A stretch of DNA of 64,000 bases, taken from assembly GCF_016093545.1 (NCBI RefSeq), contig NZ_JADKYX010000024.1:1-64000 (forward strand), read 5' to 3'. Source of the stretch: Massilia rhizosphaerae (GTDB taxonomy: Bacteria; Pseudomonadota; Gammaproteobacteria; Burkholderiales; Burkholderiaceae_D). Position numbers and translations under genes: made by a program. Below are positions 43,094-52,313 of the stretch, one piece after another. Position 1 is the first letter of the stretch, and each line of letters opens with the position of its first letter. Below the pieces are notes generated by a model. The model made no database searches. It saw only the letters and a list, made by a program, of their open reading frames with translations, and was not told the origin of the DNA.

Positions 43094-43280
43094 GGTGATC
43101 CTTTCGTCGATTCGTCGATGTCATTCTGGCAGGGCAGGGGGTAAATCGGCGTTAAGGAGTTGTAAGCGATGTCCGCGCCGTGTGGCATTTGTCCGTATTG
43201 ACGGGCATTCCTCTTTTCCGGATGGCAAAAAGAACAGATAATCATTTCCTCGCGGCGAGTGGCCGCCACAGGAGAACGCC

Positions 43281-44948
43281 ATGCCAGATCACGACGACGA
43301 CCGCAATCCGGAAGACCAGCCCGCCAGCCCCGCGCGCCGCCGCATCTTCCAGGCCGCGGCGGCCGTGGGCCTGTCTTCGTCGATGGTGCCGCCGGCCGAC
43401 GCCCGTCCGAAACACGCAGCGCACGCGAAGCCGGCGGCCGGTTCGCTGGACGCCAAGCTCAAGGCGCACGTCAAGAACGTCGTCGTGATCTACTTGGAAA
43501 ACCGCAGCTTCAACAACCTGTTCGCGGATTTTCCGGGCCTGGCGCAGCCGCTGTCCGCGCTGGCGCCGGAAGCCGCCCGGCAGAAGGACCGCGACGGCAG
43601 CGTCCTGCCGGAACTGCCGAAGATCTGGGGCGGCCTGGTGCCCGCGCGCCAGGACATCGGCGGCCGCGATTATCTGATCCGGGAAGACGACATCCAGCAC
43701 CTGCCGAACGCGCCGTTCAAGCTGACGGATGCCGCGGGCAAGCCGCTGCCGGAAGGGATCGTCACGCGCGACCTGTGGCATCTGTTCTATCAGAACCAGA
43801 TGCAGATCAACGGCGGCAAGAACGACGGCTTCGTGGCCTGGGGCGACAATGGTGCGCTGACGATGGGGCATTACGGCGAAACGTCGCAGAACCTGGGGCT
43901 GTGGCAGATCGCGCGCGAGTTCACGTTGTGCGACAACTTCTTCATGGGTGCGTTCGGCGGCTCCTACCTGAATCACCAGTTCCTGATCAGCGGCCGCGTG
44001 CCGGAGTTCTTCGACGCGGCGTCGACCCCGGCCGCGAAAAAGATCGCCGTGCTGGAAGACGGCCCGACCGGTCATCGGCTGGCGCCGGCGCCGGATTCGC
44101 CGAAATCCGCGCTGGACGGCAAACCGAAGTTCGTCAACAACGGCGCCATTACGCCGGACGGCTACGCGGTCAACACGATGGCGCCGCCGTACCAGCCGAG
44201 TTTCGTGCGGCCGGCGCCGGGCGGCGACGCGCAGCTCGCGGATCCGCAAGACCCGGCCGTGCTGCCGCCGCAGACCTATCGCACGATCGGCGACCTGCTG
44301 TCCGAAAAAGGCGTGAGCTGGGCGTGGTATGCGGGCGCCTGGCAGGCGGCGCTGGACGGTCGCGGCGAAGGCGAGCGGCCGAACTTCCAGTTCCACCACC
44401 AGCCGTTCAACTATTTCAAGCAGTTCGGGCCGGGCACGAAGGCGCGCGCCGAACACCTGCGCGACGGCGGCCTGGGCGACAGCCCGATCTCGAACAAGTT
44501 CATCGCCGACGCCATCGCGGGCAAGCTGCCGGCCGTGGCGTTCTACAAGCCGCAGGGCAACCTGAACCTGCATGCGGGTTATTCGGACGTCGAATCGGGC
44601 GACGCCCACGTGGCCAACGTGATCGAGCACCTCAAGAAGTCGCCGCAGTGGAAGGACATGGTCGTCGTCATCGCCTTCGACGAGAACGGCGGCTGGTGGG
44701 ACCACGTGGCGCCGCCCAAGGGCGACCGCTGGGGCCCCGGCTCGCGCATCCCGGCCATCGTCGTGTCGCCGCATGCGAAGAAGGGCGCCGTCGACCACAA
44801 TTTCTACGACACGACGTCGATCCTGCGCTTCATCACGCGCCTGCACGGCCTGCCGCTGCTGGAAGGCCTGGCCGCCCGCAACGCCGCGTTCGCGGCACGC
44901 GGGGCGCGTCCGCCGGGCGACCTGACGGGGGCACTGAGCTTCCGCTGA
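43281..44948 (+). CDS. AcpA-like acid phosphatase/phosphoesterase
   Basis: Protein of 555 residues in the phosphoesterase superfamily of non-haemolytic phospholipase C and AcpA. A Tat-like signal (ARRRIFQAAAAVGLSS) is near the N-terminus. The catalytic region begins VVVIYLENRSFNNLFADFPG. Conserved blocks follow: GQTYRTIGDL-like segments around residue 330 (VLPPQTYRTIGDLLSEKG), and VVIAFDENGGWWDHVAPPKG with its metal-binding D and H. It should be secreted and hydrolyse phosphomonoesters or diesters. An AGGAGAACGCC sequence precedes the ATG. Confidence 0.85.
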   Translation: MPDHDDDRNPEDQPASPARRRIFQAAAAVGLSSSMVPPADARPKHAAHAKPAAGSLDAKLKAHVKNVVVIYLENRSFNNLFADFPGLAQPLSALAPEAARQKDRDGSVLPELPKIWGGLVPARQDIGGRDYLIREDDIQHLPNAPFKLTDAAGKPLPEGIVTRDLWHLFYQNQMQINGGKNDGFVAWGDNGALTMGHYGETSQNLGLWQIAREFTLCDNFFMGAFGGSYLNHQFLISGRVPEFFDAASTPAAKKIAVLEDGPTGHRLAPAPDSPKSALDGKPKFVNNGAITPDGYAVNTMAPPYQPSFVRPAPGGDAQLADPQDPAVLPPQTYRTIGDLLSEKGVSWAWYAGAWQAALDGRGEGERPNFQFHHQPFNYFKQFGPGTKARAEHLRDGGLGDSPISNKFIADAIAGKLPAVAFYKPQGNLNLHAGYSDVESGDAHVANVIEHLKKSPQWKDMVVVIAFDENGGWWDHVAPPKGDRWGPGSRIPAIVVSPHAKKGAVDHNFYDTTSILRFITRLHGLPLLEGLAARNAAFAARGARPPGDLTGALSFR

Positions 44949-44963
44949 GCGGCAGTTCGGGCC

Positions 44964-45196
44964 AATTCGGGGTCAATTCGGGGTCAGGGCCAATTCGGGG
45001 TCAGAGCACTTTTCGGGCGCAATTCGGGGTCAGAGCACATTTGCGTGCACGATCTCGGCAGCAATTCATTCACCGAACCGAGGCGGATTCCACCGTCGAT
45101 CGGGAGAGCGAATCCGTCCCAGCGAGCGGCCCATTTACTTTGAGCCATTGATCAGAAATGTGCTCTGACCCCGAATTTGTGCTCTGACCCCGAATT
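44964..45196. repeat. Inverted-repeat element with AATTCGGGGTCA motifs
   Basis: Four forward copies of AATTCGGGGTCA (44964, 44975, 44992, 45021) face two reverse copies, TGACCCCGAATT (45166 and 45185). CAGAGCACATTT pairs with AAATGTGCTCTG. The interior holds no gene. It has the look of a MITE or of a REP-type element, perhaps one mobilised by a RAYT-like transposase encoded elsewhere. It lies between the AcpA-like and DUF4142 genes. Confidence 0.7.
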
Positions 45197-45337
45197 TAAC
45201 TTTCCGGCTGGCTAACGCGCGCTGTTCAAGAAAACACGGCGATACACTTTTGCCACGGCCGTTGTCATTTGAACACGGGCTCGCGCACGGTTGGTCCCCG
45301 CCAGGCGCACTCATAACAGCGATAAGGAGAGCGAAAC

Positions 45338-46150
45338 ATGCAGAACAATAAGATCTTGAAAGGGCTGCTGGCCGTTTCGGCCGCGGCAGCCATGTTCGGT
45401 GCCGTCGGCGTGCAGGCGCAGACGTCGCTCAGCTCGAACCCCAGCCAGACCGGCACCACCAGCGCCGGCAAGCAGAACGCCTCCGGCAAGACCACGCACG
45501 AAGGCACCATCGACAACAGCAACAGCACCGGCATGGAAAACCGCGCCAAGCAGACGAGCGGCACGGGTTCCTCGGGCATGGCCGGCCAAAGCGCGGCGGG
45601 CATGAGCGACAAGAACGCCAAGAGCACCGGCAGCTCGAGCATGGGCGCCAGCGGCGCCGGCCAGTCGGCGGCGGGCGCGGCCACCGGCGCCAAGCTGGGC
45701 GCGGCCGACGAGAAGGCCGTCAAGGACATGGCGATGGCCGACATGGCCGAAGTCGAGACCGGCAAGCTGGCCCTGAGCAAGAGCCAGAACAGCGACGTGA
45801 AAGCCTTCGCCCAGCAGATGGTCGACGACCACGGCCAGGCCCTGACCAAGGTGCAGGCGCTGGCCCAGGCGCGCGGCGTCACGCTGCCGACCGAGCTCGA
45901 TGCCAAGCACAAGGCCATGTCGGCCAAGCTGGAAAAAATGAGCGGCGACGCGTTCGACAAGGCCTATATGAAGAACGCCGGCGTCAAGGATCACAAGACG
46001 GTGCTCGCCAAGCTGAAGTCCGACGCCAGGAAGATCAAGGATGCGGACGTGAAGGCGCTGGCCGACCAGCACGTGCCGGTCGTCGAGCAGCACCTGAAGT
46101 CCGCCGAGCAGATGCACATGGCGAAGTCCGGCACGACCGCGGGCAAGTAA
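45338..46150 (+). CDS. DUF4142 domain secreted protein
   Basis: Protein of 270 residues. A signal peptide (ILKGLLAVSAAAAMFGAVGV ending QA) is followed by a Ser/Gly/Thr-rich linker of about 100 residues. The DUF4142 domain (about 125-265) is a ferritin-like helical bundle: DMAMADMAEVETGKLALSKS, FAQQMVDDHGQALTKVQALA, and ADQHVPVVEQHLKSAEQMHM. The family is widespread in envelope stress contexts and has no fixed enzymatic role. The low-complexity linker is longer than usual. Confidence 0.85.
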   Translation: MQNNKILKGLLAVSAAAAMFGAVGVQAQTSLSSNPSQTGTTSAGKQNASGKTTHEGTIDNSNSTGMENRAKQTSGTGSSGMAGQSAAGMSDKNAKSTGSSSMGASGAGQSAAGAATGAKLGAADEKAVKDMAMADMAEVETGKLALSKSQNSDVKAFAQQMVDDHGQALTKVQALAQARGVTLPTELDAKHKAMSAKLEKMSGDAFDKAYMKNAGVKDHKTVLAKLKSDARKIKDADVKALADQHVPVVEQHLKSAEQMHMAKSGTTAGK

Positions 46151-46162
46151 CCCGCGTCGCCG

Positions 46163-46738
46163 CTAGCGCATGGCCGCCAGCACGCGCGCCCGTTCGTCGG
46201 GCGTGCGGTTCTGGCTCATCTTGAACTTGCCTTCCAGGCGTTCGATGACGATCTCGATGCCGACGGTCGCCCGCACGATCCTGTCGATGTAATCGCGCGG
46301 CGCATCCTTCACCTTCCAGCCGGCGCGCGCGTCCTCGAGATGCCGCGTCAGCCTGCTCATCTGCCCGAGGATCCACGCCGGATCCTCGATCGCGCGCAAG
46401 CGTCCGTGCGCATGCACGACGGCGTAATTCCACGTCGGCACGGCGCGTCCGCCGGCCGCCTCCAGGTCGTACAGCAGCGGCGACACATAGCTCGACGCAC
46501 CCTGGAACAGCACGAGCACCGGCCTCCCCTCCGACCGCCAGACGGGATTGGCGCGCGCCACGTGGGCGCGCAGCACGCCGTACGGCGCGTCGCTCGACGC
46601 CGGCACCAGCTCGAACGGAATGTGATCCGCTTCCAGGCCGCCGGCGCCGGTACGCACCAGCGCGCCCAGCGGATGGGCGGCGACCAGCGCCAGCATGTCG
46701 GACTGCGAGTCCGCCGCGAATGGCGACGTCACGTACAT
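46163..46738 (-). CDS. PaiB-like FMN-binding negative regulator
   Basis: Protein of 191 residues beginning MYVTSPFAADSQSDMLALVA. The PaiB signature is ADHIPFELVPASSDAPYGVL with RAHVARANPVWR, followed by GASSYVSPLLYDLEAAGGRAV and WNYAVVHAHGRLRAIED. It is a flavin-binding protein linked to control of amine or protease genes in Bacillus. It overlaps the osmC-like gene by 10 bases and lies opposite a PdxR-type regulator, an arrangement often seen in this family. Confidence 0.85.
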   Translation of the reverse strand: MYVTSPFAADSQSDMLALVAAHPLGALVRTGAGGLEADHIPFELVPASSDAPYGVLRAHVARANPVWRSEGRPVLVLFQGASSYVSPLLYDLEAAGGRAVPTWNYAVVHAHGRLRAIEDPAWILGQMSRLTRHLEDARAGWKVKDAPRDYIDRIVRATVGIEIVIERLEGKFKMSQNRTPDERARVLAAMR

Positions 46739-47202
46739 GATTCGAATCCCTCCACGACGATGTCCCCTTTCAGTGAATTGGCGATGTAGCAGCGCGCATG
46801 CGCCTCGTGATGCAGCTCGGCCAGCGCGGCCCGGTCGGGCTGGCGCGCGCCGCCGAACGCGATGGCCGGATTCAGCACGATCCGCGTGATGGCCAGGCGG
46901 CCGTCGGCGCCGATATCGAGCGTGCCGACGGCGTGGTCGTCATAGCGCTCGACGACGTAGCCGCGCGCGGCCGCCAGCGACAGGAAGAACAGCATGTGGC
47001 AGCTCGCGGCGGCCGCGACGAGCGCTTCCTCCGGATCGACGGCGGCCGGGTCCGACATCGGCACGGGCACCGACAGCGGCGATGACGACGCGGGCACGTC
47101 CACGCCGCCGTCGAAGCGCCAGCGGTGCGCGCGGCTGTAGCGCTGGTCGGTGAAGGCCTGGTCGCCGCGTTGCCAGGCCAGGGTGGCTTCGAATCGTTGC
47201 AT
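46729..47202 (-). CDS. OsmC/Ohr family protein
   Basis: Protein of 157 residues. The OsmC fold is shown by YSRAHRWRFDGGVDVPASSS, EALVAAAASCHMLFFLSLAA with one reactive Cys, and RCYIANSLKGD with the second Cys. Members reduce organic peroxides using the two cysteines. It lies upstream of and overlaps the paiB-like gene, and both are divergent from the regulator at 47305. An oxidative-stress role is likely. Confidence 0.85.
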   Translation of the reverse strand: MQRFEATLAWQRGDQAFTDQRYSRAHRWRFDGGVDVPASSSPLSVPVPMSDPAAVDPEEALVAAAASCHMLFFLSLAAARGYVVERYDDHAVGTLDIGADGRLAITRIVLNPAIAFGGARQPDRAALAELHHEAHARCYIANSLKGDIVVEGFESCT

Positions 47203-47304
47203 CGTGTCCCCATGTGCGAAAGAGCTTCCATCTTAGGACGGCAGGTGGCTTGCTCAAATGACCAATTATCGCGAAGATGATCGTACCAATTTCGACGACC
47301 CGCC

Positions 47305-48795
47305 ATGCACGTCCACGACATCCTCGCCGCCGCCACGCTCGATCGCAGCGCCGCCACGCCGCTGTTCCGCCAGTTGTACGTCCACCTCAAGACGGCGATC
47401 CTCGACGGCCGCATCGGCGCCGGCGTGCGCCTGCCGGCCACGCGCACGCTGTGCCGCCTGCTGGACGTGTCGCGCCAGACCGTGCTGGCCGCGTACGAGC
47501 AATTGATGGCCGAGGGCTATCTGGAAGGCACGGTCGGCAAGGGGACGTTCGTCAGCGCGTCGCTGCCGGCCGGCGCGGGCAAGGCCGACGCCGCGCCGGC
47601 GATGGTGCGGCCGCTGTCGCCGCGCGGCGAACTGATCGCGGGCGGCATGGCGCGCGTGCTGCATCACGCGGGGCCGCTGCGCGCCTTCCGCGCCAGCATG
47701 CCTGGCCTGGACCTGTTTCCGTTCGACGTCTGGCGCCGGCTGGAGGCGCGCCACTGGCGCCATTCGACCGCGTCGCTCGGCTATGCAGGCGCCGCCGGTC
47801 ACGCGCCGCTGCGCGAGCTGCTGTGCGCCTATCTGAAAGCGTCGCGCGGCGTGCAGTGCACGGCGGACCAGGTCGTGATCACATCCGGCTCCCAGCAGGC
47901 GTTGTACCTGCTGGCCCAACTGCTGCTCGCGCCGGGCGAAGCGATGTGGATCGAATCGCCCGGCTACCAGGGCGCGGTGGCGCCGTTCGCGGTGGCGGGC
48001 GCGCGCGTTTGCCCGGTGCCCGTCGACGCCGAGGGCATGGACGTCGCGTACGCGGCCCGGCGTTATCCGGACGCGCGCCTGGCGTTCGCGACGCCGTCGC
48101 ACCAGCTCCCGCTGGGCGTGACGATGACTCTGCGGCGGCGGCTCGAACTGCTGCGCTGGGCCGAGGCGAATCGCGCCTGGATCGTCGAGGACGACTACGA
48201 CAGCGAGTACCGCCACACGGGGCCGCCGCTGGCATCGCTGCAAAGCCTGGACCGCGCGGGCTGCGTGATCTACGTGGGCACGCTGTCGAAGGTGCTGTTT
48301 CCGGCGCTGCGCCTGGGCTACGTCGTCGCGCCGGCGCCGCTGGCCGTCGCGCTGGCGCGGGCCAAGGCCGTCGTCGACCGCCACAGTCCGTTCGTGGCGC
48401 AGGCCGCGCTGGCCGACTTCATCGCCGGCGGTCATTTCGCGCGCCACATCCGGCGCACGCGCGACGCGTACGGCGAGCGCAGGCAGGCCCTCGTCGACGC
48501 GCTCGACGCGCGCCTGGCCGGCCGGCTGCGCCAGGGACCGTCCGACGCGGGCCTCGACCTGTGCGTTCATTTTACGGAAGCGCTGGACGAGGAGACCGTC
48601 GCGCGCCACGCCCGCGACGTCGGCGCCGACGTGCGCACGCTGGGCTATTACACGAACCCGGCGGCCGGCGCCGATTGCGCCGTCGCGCCCGGATTATTGC
48701 TCGGGTTTTCCGCGTTCGCGCCGGACGTGATCCGGGCCGGCGTGGCGGACCTGGCGCAGGCCATCGAGCGGGCGTCCCGGTCCGCGAAGGGATAG
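47305..48795 (+). CDS. PdxR/MocR-type GntR-aminotransferase regulator
   Basis: Protein of 496 residues. An N-terminal GntR helix-turn-helix (ATRTLCRLLDVSRQTVLAAY) is fused to a class I aminotransferase-like domain. The PLP lysine is in YVGTLSKVLFPALRLGYVVA. The domain ends with GLLLGFSAFAPDVIR. Such regulators sense pyridoxal phosphate or amines. It is divergent from the osmC-paiB pair and probably controls it. The ATG at 47305 gives MHVHDILAAATL. Confidence 0.88.
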   Translation: MHVHDILAAATLDRSAATPLFRQLYVHLKTAILDGRIGAGVRLPATRTLCRLLDVSRQTVLAAYEQLMAEGYLEGTVGKGTFVSASLPAGAGKADAAPAMVRPLSPRGELIAGGMARVLHHAGPLRAFRASMPGLDLFPFDVWRRLEARHWRHSTASLGYAGAAGHAPLRELLCAYLKASRGVQCTADQVVITSGSQQALYLLAQLLLAPGEAMWIESPGYQGAVAPFAVAGARVCPVPVDAEGMDVAYAARRYPDARLAFATPSHQLPLGVTMTLRRRLELLRWAEANRAWIVEDDYDSEYRHTGPPLASLQSLDRAGCVIYVGTLSKVLFPALRLGYVVAPAPLAVALARAKAVVDRHSPFVAQAALADFIAGGHFARHIRRTRDAYGERRQALVDALDARLAGRLRQGPSDAGLDLCVHFTEALDEETVARHARDVGADVRTLGYYTNPAAGADCAVAPGLLLGFSAFAPDVIRAGVADLAQAIERASRSAKG

Positions 48796-49115
48796 GCGCG
48801 GACCGGTATTGACGTCGCTTGTCGTAAAAATATCGACAGCGTTTCATGAGGCTTGGCCACTGCTCCCCGTCTTGGCTCGGCTGTTCCGAAAAACGAGCGT
48901 GTTCTAAAACTGTTGTCAACCATTCCGCACAGATTTCAGTGCAAAAAAAATTAGGCTTCCTGCTAACGATGGGGCCGCCAAATGGCGTATAGTGCGCGAT
49001 TCGTGGGGTAATATCTCCGCGAAAAAAACTATTAAGCAAGAATCCGCGCATGGCGTTCGACGCTGTGACGACGAGTTCGACAATTGTCCTAAAACTAGTT
49101 AGAACGCGCACAATC
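48796..49115. other. Intergenic region upstream of the T6SS genes, about 320 bases
   Basis: An AT-rich segment in an otherwise GC-rich neighbourhood. It includes a run of A residues and TATAGT/TAATAT-like boxes, but no clear -35 at the right distance. A TTGACG at 48809-48814 has only a weak -10 partner. No sigma-54 -24/-12 signature was found. The promoter of the T6SS operon should lie here. No gene is apparent. Confidence 0.4.
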
Positions 49116-50180
49116 ATGAGTATTGTCGACGTCGATGTCCTGCTCGAGGATTTGGAGGAGGCCGCCCCTTGCGGGCCGAACCTCGAGTACGACCCCGCAT
49201 TCCTGGAGCTCGAGCAGAGTGCGCTCGGCAAGCCAGAAGTCCAGTATGGGGACACCCTCGTCCCTGCCGTCCCCCCCGAGTGGAAGCAAGTCAAGAAGCA
49301 GGCCCTCGACCTGTTCGCCCGCACGCGCGACCTGCGGGTGGCGGTGCCGCTCGTGCGCGCGCTGCTGGCGCTGCACGCGCTGCCCGGGTTCGCCGACGGC
49401 ATGCGCCTGCTCGAGCGCCTCGTCGTGGAGCGCTGGGACGGCGTCCATCCCGAGCTCGATCCGGACGACGACAACGACCCCACGCTGCGCATCAATTCCC
49501 TGGCCCAGCTGACCGACCCGGCGACGGTCCTGCTCGACCTGCGCGAGACCGCCTTCGTCATGCTGCCCGGCCTCGGCCCGCTGACCCTGCGCGTGCTGGA
49601 GCAGGCGCACGGCGAGGCGCCCGTGCCGGACGGGCAGGCCGCGCTGTCGCCCGGATCGATCGACGCCGCGCTGGCCGACGTGTCCGACGAAGCCATGGAA
49701 GTGGCCAGCGCCGCCGTCAACGGCGCGCTGGACAGTGCGGTCAACCTGGAGGCCGCGCTCGTGCGCCACGTGGGCAGCACGCAGGCGCTGAGCCTCGGCC
49801 CGCTGACGCGCCAGCTGCGCCGCATGGCGGACCTGCTGGCCAGCCGTGCGCAGGCTGCGCAGGACGTCCCGGCCGATGCGCCGGCCGCCGACGACGGCGC
49901 GGTGGAGCAGGGCGGCGGCGGTGCCGCGCCCCGCGCCGCGGCCATCACGGGCGACGTGGCCAGCCGCGCCGACGTGATCCGCATGATCGACAAGATTCTC
50001 GCCTACTACCAGCGCTACGAGCCGTCGAGCCCCGTGCCGATGCTGCTGGAGCGGGCCAAGCGCCTGGCGCCGATGAGCTTCATGGAAGTCATGGAGAACC
50101 TGGCGCCGGACAGCATGCATCAGTTGAACGTGATCCGTGGACCGCAACCGGGCGAGTCGAACGGATCGGACGATTATTGA
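49116..50180 (+). CDS. tssA: T6SS baseplate-cap protein TssA
   Basis: Protein of 354 residues from the ATG at 49116 (MSIVDVDVLLEDLEEAAPCG). The ImpA N-terminal domain is clear, with PLVRALLALHALPGFADGMR and LLERLVVERWDGVHPELDPD. The C-terminus has a short region after a variable linker (MIDKILAYYQRYEPSSPVPM), as in TssA proteins that bind the baseplate. It primes and caps the growing sheath. It is the first gene of a T6SS operon, 48 bases before tssB. The open frame extends upstream to 49050, but the family starts near MSI. Confidence 0.88.
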   Translation: MSIVDVDVLLEDLEEAAPCGPNLEYDPAFLELEQSALGKPEVQYGDTLVPAVPPEWKQVKKQALDLFARTRDLRVAVPLVRALLALHALPGFADGMRLLERLVVERWDGVHPELDPDDDNDPTLRINSLAQLTDPATVLLDLRETAFVMLPGLGPLTLRVLEQAHGEAPVPDGQAALSPGSIDAALADVSDEAMEVASAAVNGALDSAVNLEAALVRHVGSTQALSLGPLTRQLRRMADLLASRAQAAQDVPADAPAADDGAVEQGGGGAAPRAAAITGDVASRADVIRMIDKILAYYQRYEPSSPVPMLLERAKRLAPMSFMEVMENLAPDSMHQLNVIRGPQPGESNGSDDY

Positions 50181-50228
50181 ATCCGGCAGGCCGGCAGTTC
50201 AGGCAGTTCAATCAAGGAGGAGTAAACC

Positions 50229-50729
50229 GTGGGCAAAGAAAGTAGCCAGAAGTTCATCGCACGCAATCGCGCGCCGCGCGTGCAGATCGAGTACGACGTC
50301 GAAGTGTACGGCGCCGAGAAGAAGGTGCAGCTGCCGTTCGTGATGGGCGTCCTGGCCGACCTGTCCGGCCAGAGCGCCGAGCCGCTGGCGCCGGTCGCGG
50401 AACGCAAGTTCCTCGAGATCGACGTCGACAACTTCGACGAGCGCCTGAAGGCCATGAAGCCGCGCGTCGCGGTGCAGGTGCCGAACACGCTGACGGGCGA
50501 GGGCAACCTGGCCGTCGACATGACCTTCGAAAGCATGGACGACTTCACCCCGGCCGCGATCGCGCGCAAAGTGGATTCGCTGAACAAGCTGCTCGAGGCG
50601 CGCGGCCAGCTGGCCAACCTGATGACCTACATGGACGGCAAGACCGGCGCGGAAGAGCTGATCGCCAAGCTGCTGGCCGAACCGGCCCTGATGCAGGCGC
50701 TGACGTCCGCACCGAAGCCCACCGAATAA
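50229..50729 (+). CDS. tssB: T6SS contractile sheath small subunit TssB (VipA)
   Basis: Protein of 166 residues from a GTG start at 50229, with a strong AAGGAGGAG site. Family features are NRAPRVQIEYDVEVYGAEKK, VQLPFVMGVLADLSGQS, KFLEIDVDNFDERLKAMKPR, and the C-terminal helix LEARGQLANLMTYMDGKTGA. It polymerises with TssC to form the outer sheath. It sits between tssA and tssC, as in other T6SS clusters. Confidence 0.95.
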   Translation: MGKESSQKFIARNRAPRVQIEYDVEVYGAEKKVQLPFVMGVLADLSGQSAEPLAPVAERKFLEIDVDNFDERLKAMKPRVAVQVPNTLTGEGNLAVDMTFESMDDFTPAAIARKVDSLNKLLEARGQLANLMTYMDGKTGAEELIAKLLAEPALMQALTSAPKPTE

Positions 50730-50753
50730 CGCACGAGAGAACAGGAGAACGAC

Positions 50754-52241
50754 ATGTCCGAAGCCCTCGCACAATCCCAGCAGGAGTCCGGTACGCTCGA
50801 GATGAGCGACTTCAGCTCGCTGCTGCAGAAGGAATTCAAGCCGCAATCCGACAAGGCCAAGGAATCGGTCGAAGTCGCCGTGCGCACCCTGGCCGAGCAG
50901 GCGCTGGCAGGCACCAGCCTGATCTCCGGCGACGTGCTGGGCACGATCCAGAGCCTGATCGCAGCGCTCGACAAGAAACTCACCGAGCAGATCAACCTGA
51001 TCATGCACACCGAGGAGTTCCAGAAGGTCGAAAGCGCCTGGCGCGGCCTGCACTACCTGGTGAACAACACCGAAACCGACGAGATGCTCAAGATCCGCGT
51101 GATGAACATCTCGAAGAACGACCTGGCCAAGACCCTCAAGAAGTTCAAGGGCACGGCCTGGGACCAGAGCCCGATCTTCAAGAAGATGTACGAGGAAGAA
51201 TTCGGCCAGTTCGGCGGCGAGCCGTTCGGTTCCATCGTCGCCGACTACTACTTCGACAACACCGCGCCGGACGTCGAGCTGCTGTCGTCGATGGCCAAGA
51301 TCGCCTCGGCCGCGCACGCGCCGTTCATTTCGGCCGCCGCACCGTCCGTCATGCTGATGGAGTCGTGGAACGAGCTGGCCAATCCGCGCGACCTGACGAA
51401 GATCTTCCAGACCCCGGAACACGCCGCGTGGCGCTCGTTCCGCGAGTCCGAGGATTCGCGTTACGTCGGCCTGACGATGCCGCGCTTCCTGGCACGCCAG
51501 CCGTACGGCGCCAAGAGCAACCCGGTCGAGGAATTCGACTTCGAGGAAGACACCAGCGCGCCGGGCAGCAAGAACTACACCTGGGCCAACTCGTCCTACG
51601 CGATGGCCGTCAACATCAACCGCTCGTTCAAGGAATACGGCTGGTGCTCGCGCATCCGCGGCATCGAATCCGGCGGCGCGGTCGAAGGCCTGCCGGTGCA
51701 TGCCTTCCCGACCGACGACGGCGGCGTCGACATGCAGTGCCCGACCGAGATCGCGATCTCGGACCGCCGCGAGGCCGAGCTGGCCGCCAACGGCTTCATG
51801 CCGCTGGTGCACAAGAAGAACACGGACTTCGCCGCCTTCATCGGCGCCCAGTCGCTGCACAAGCCGGCCGAGTACGACGATCCGGACGCCAGCGCCAACG
51901 CCGCCCTGGCCGCGCGCCTGCCTTACCTGTTCGCGACCTGCCGCTTTGCCCACTACCTCAAGTGCATCGTGCGCGACAAGATCGGCTCGTTCAAGGAACG
52001 CGACGAGATGGAGCGCTGGCTGACCAAGTGGATCATGCAGTACGTGGACGGCGACCCGGGCAGCTCCAGCGAAGCCACCAAGGCGCAAAAGCCGCTGGCC
52101 GCGGCCGAAGTGGTGCTGGAAGAAGTCGAAGGCAATCCGGGCTACTACACGTCCAAGTTCTTCCTGCGCCCGCACTACCAGCTGGAAGGCCTGACGGTGT
52201 CGCTGCGCCTCGTGTCGAAGCTGCCGTCGGCAAAAGGCTGA
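50754..52241 (+). CDS. tssC: T6SS contractile sheath large subunit TssC (VipB)
   Basis: Protein of 495 residues. Signature blocks are EFQKVESAWRGLHYLVNNTE, DYYFDNTAPDVELLSSMAKI and KSNPVEEFDFEEDTSAPGS, with NYTWANSSYAMAVNINRSFK in the core. The C-terminus has YYTSKFFLRPHYQLEGLTVS, the classic TssC end. It forms the sheath with TssB and is recycled by ClpV. It follows tssB after 24 bases with an AGGAGAACGAC site. Confidence 0.97.
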   Translation: MSEALAQSQQESGTLEMSDFSSLLQKEFKPQSDKAKESVEVAVRTLAEQALAGTSLISGDVLGTIQSLIAALDKKLTEQINLIMHTEEFQKVESAWRGLHYLVNNTETDEMLKIRVMNISKNDLAKTLKKFKGTAWDQSPIFKKMYEEEFGQFGGEPFGSIVADYYFDNTAPDVELLSSMAKIASAAHAPFISAAAPSVMLMESWNELANPRDLTKIFQTPEHAAWRSFRESEDSRYVGLTMPRFLARQPYGAKSNPVEEFDFEEDTSAPGSKNYTWANSSYAMAVNINRSFKEYGWCSRIRGIESGGAVEGLPVHAFPTDDGGVDMQCPTEIAISDRREAELAANGFMPLVHKKNTDFAAFIGAQSLHKPAEYDDPDASANAALAARLPYLFATCRFAHYLKCIVRDKIGSFKERDEMERWLTKWIMQYVDGDPGSSSEATKAQKPLAAAEVVLEEVEGNPGYYTSKFFLRPHYQLEGLTVSLRLVSKLPSAKG

Positions 52242-52259
52242 TCGTTTTTTTGAAGTCCC

Positions 52260-52279
52260 GCGCGGACCGTCGTCCGCGC
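52260..52279 (+). other. Hairpin between tssC and hcp
   Basis: GCGCGGAC and GTCCGCGC form a perfect 8-base stem with a CGTC loop. A T run (TTTTTTT) precedes it instead of following it, so it is not a terminator. It may be a processing or stability element that raises hcp mRNA levels. Confidence 0.5.
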
Positions 52280-52313
52280 GCTTTAGGAAGTTCAACCAAC
52301 AAGGAGAAAAGAC

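Noticed and set aside
48796..49115. Sigma-54 promoter for the T6SS operon
   Set aside because: No GG-N10-GC signature was found in the region.
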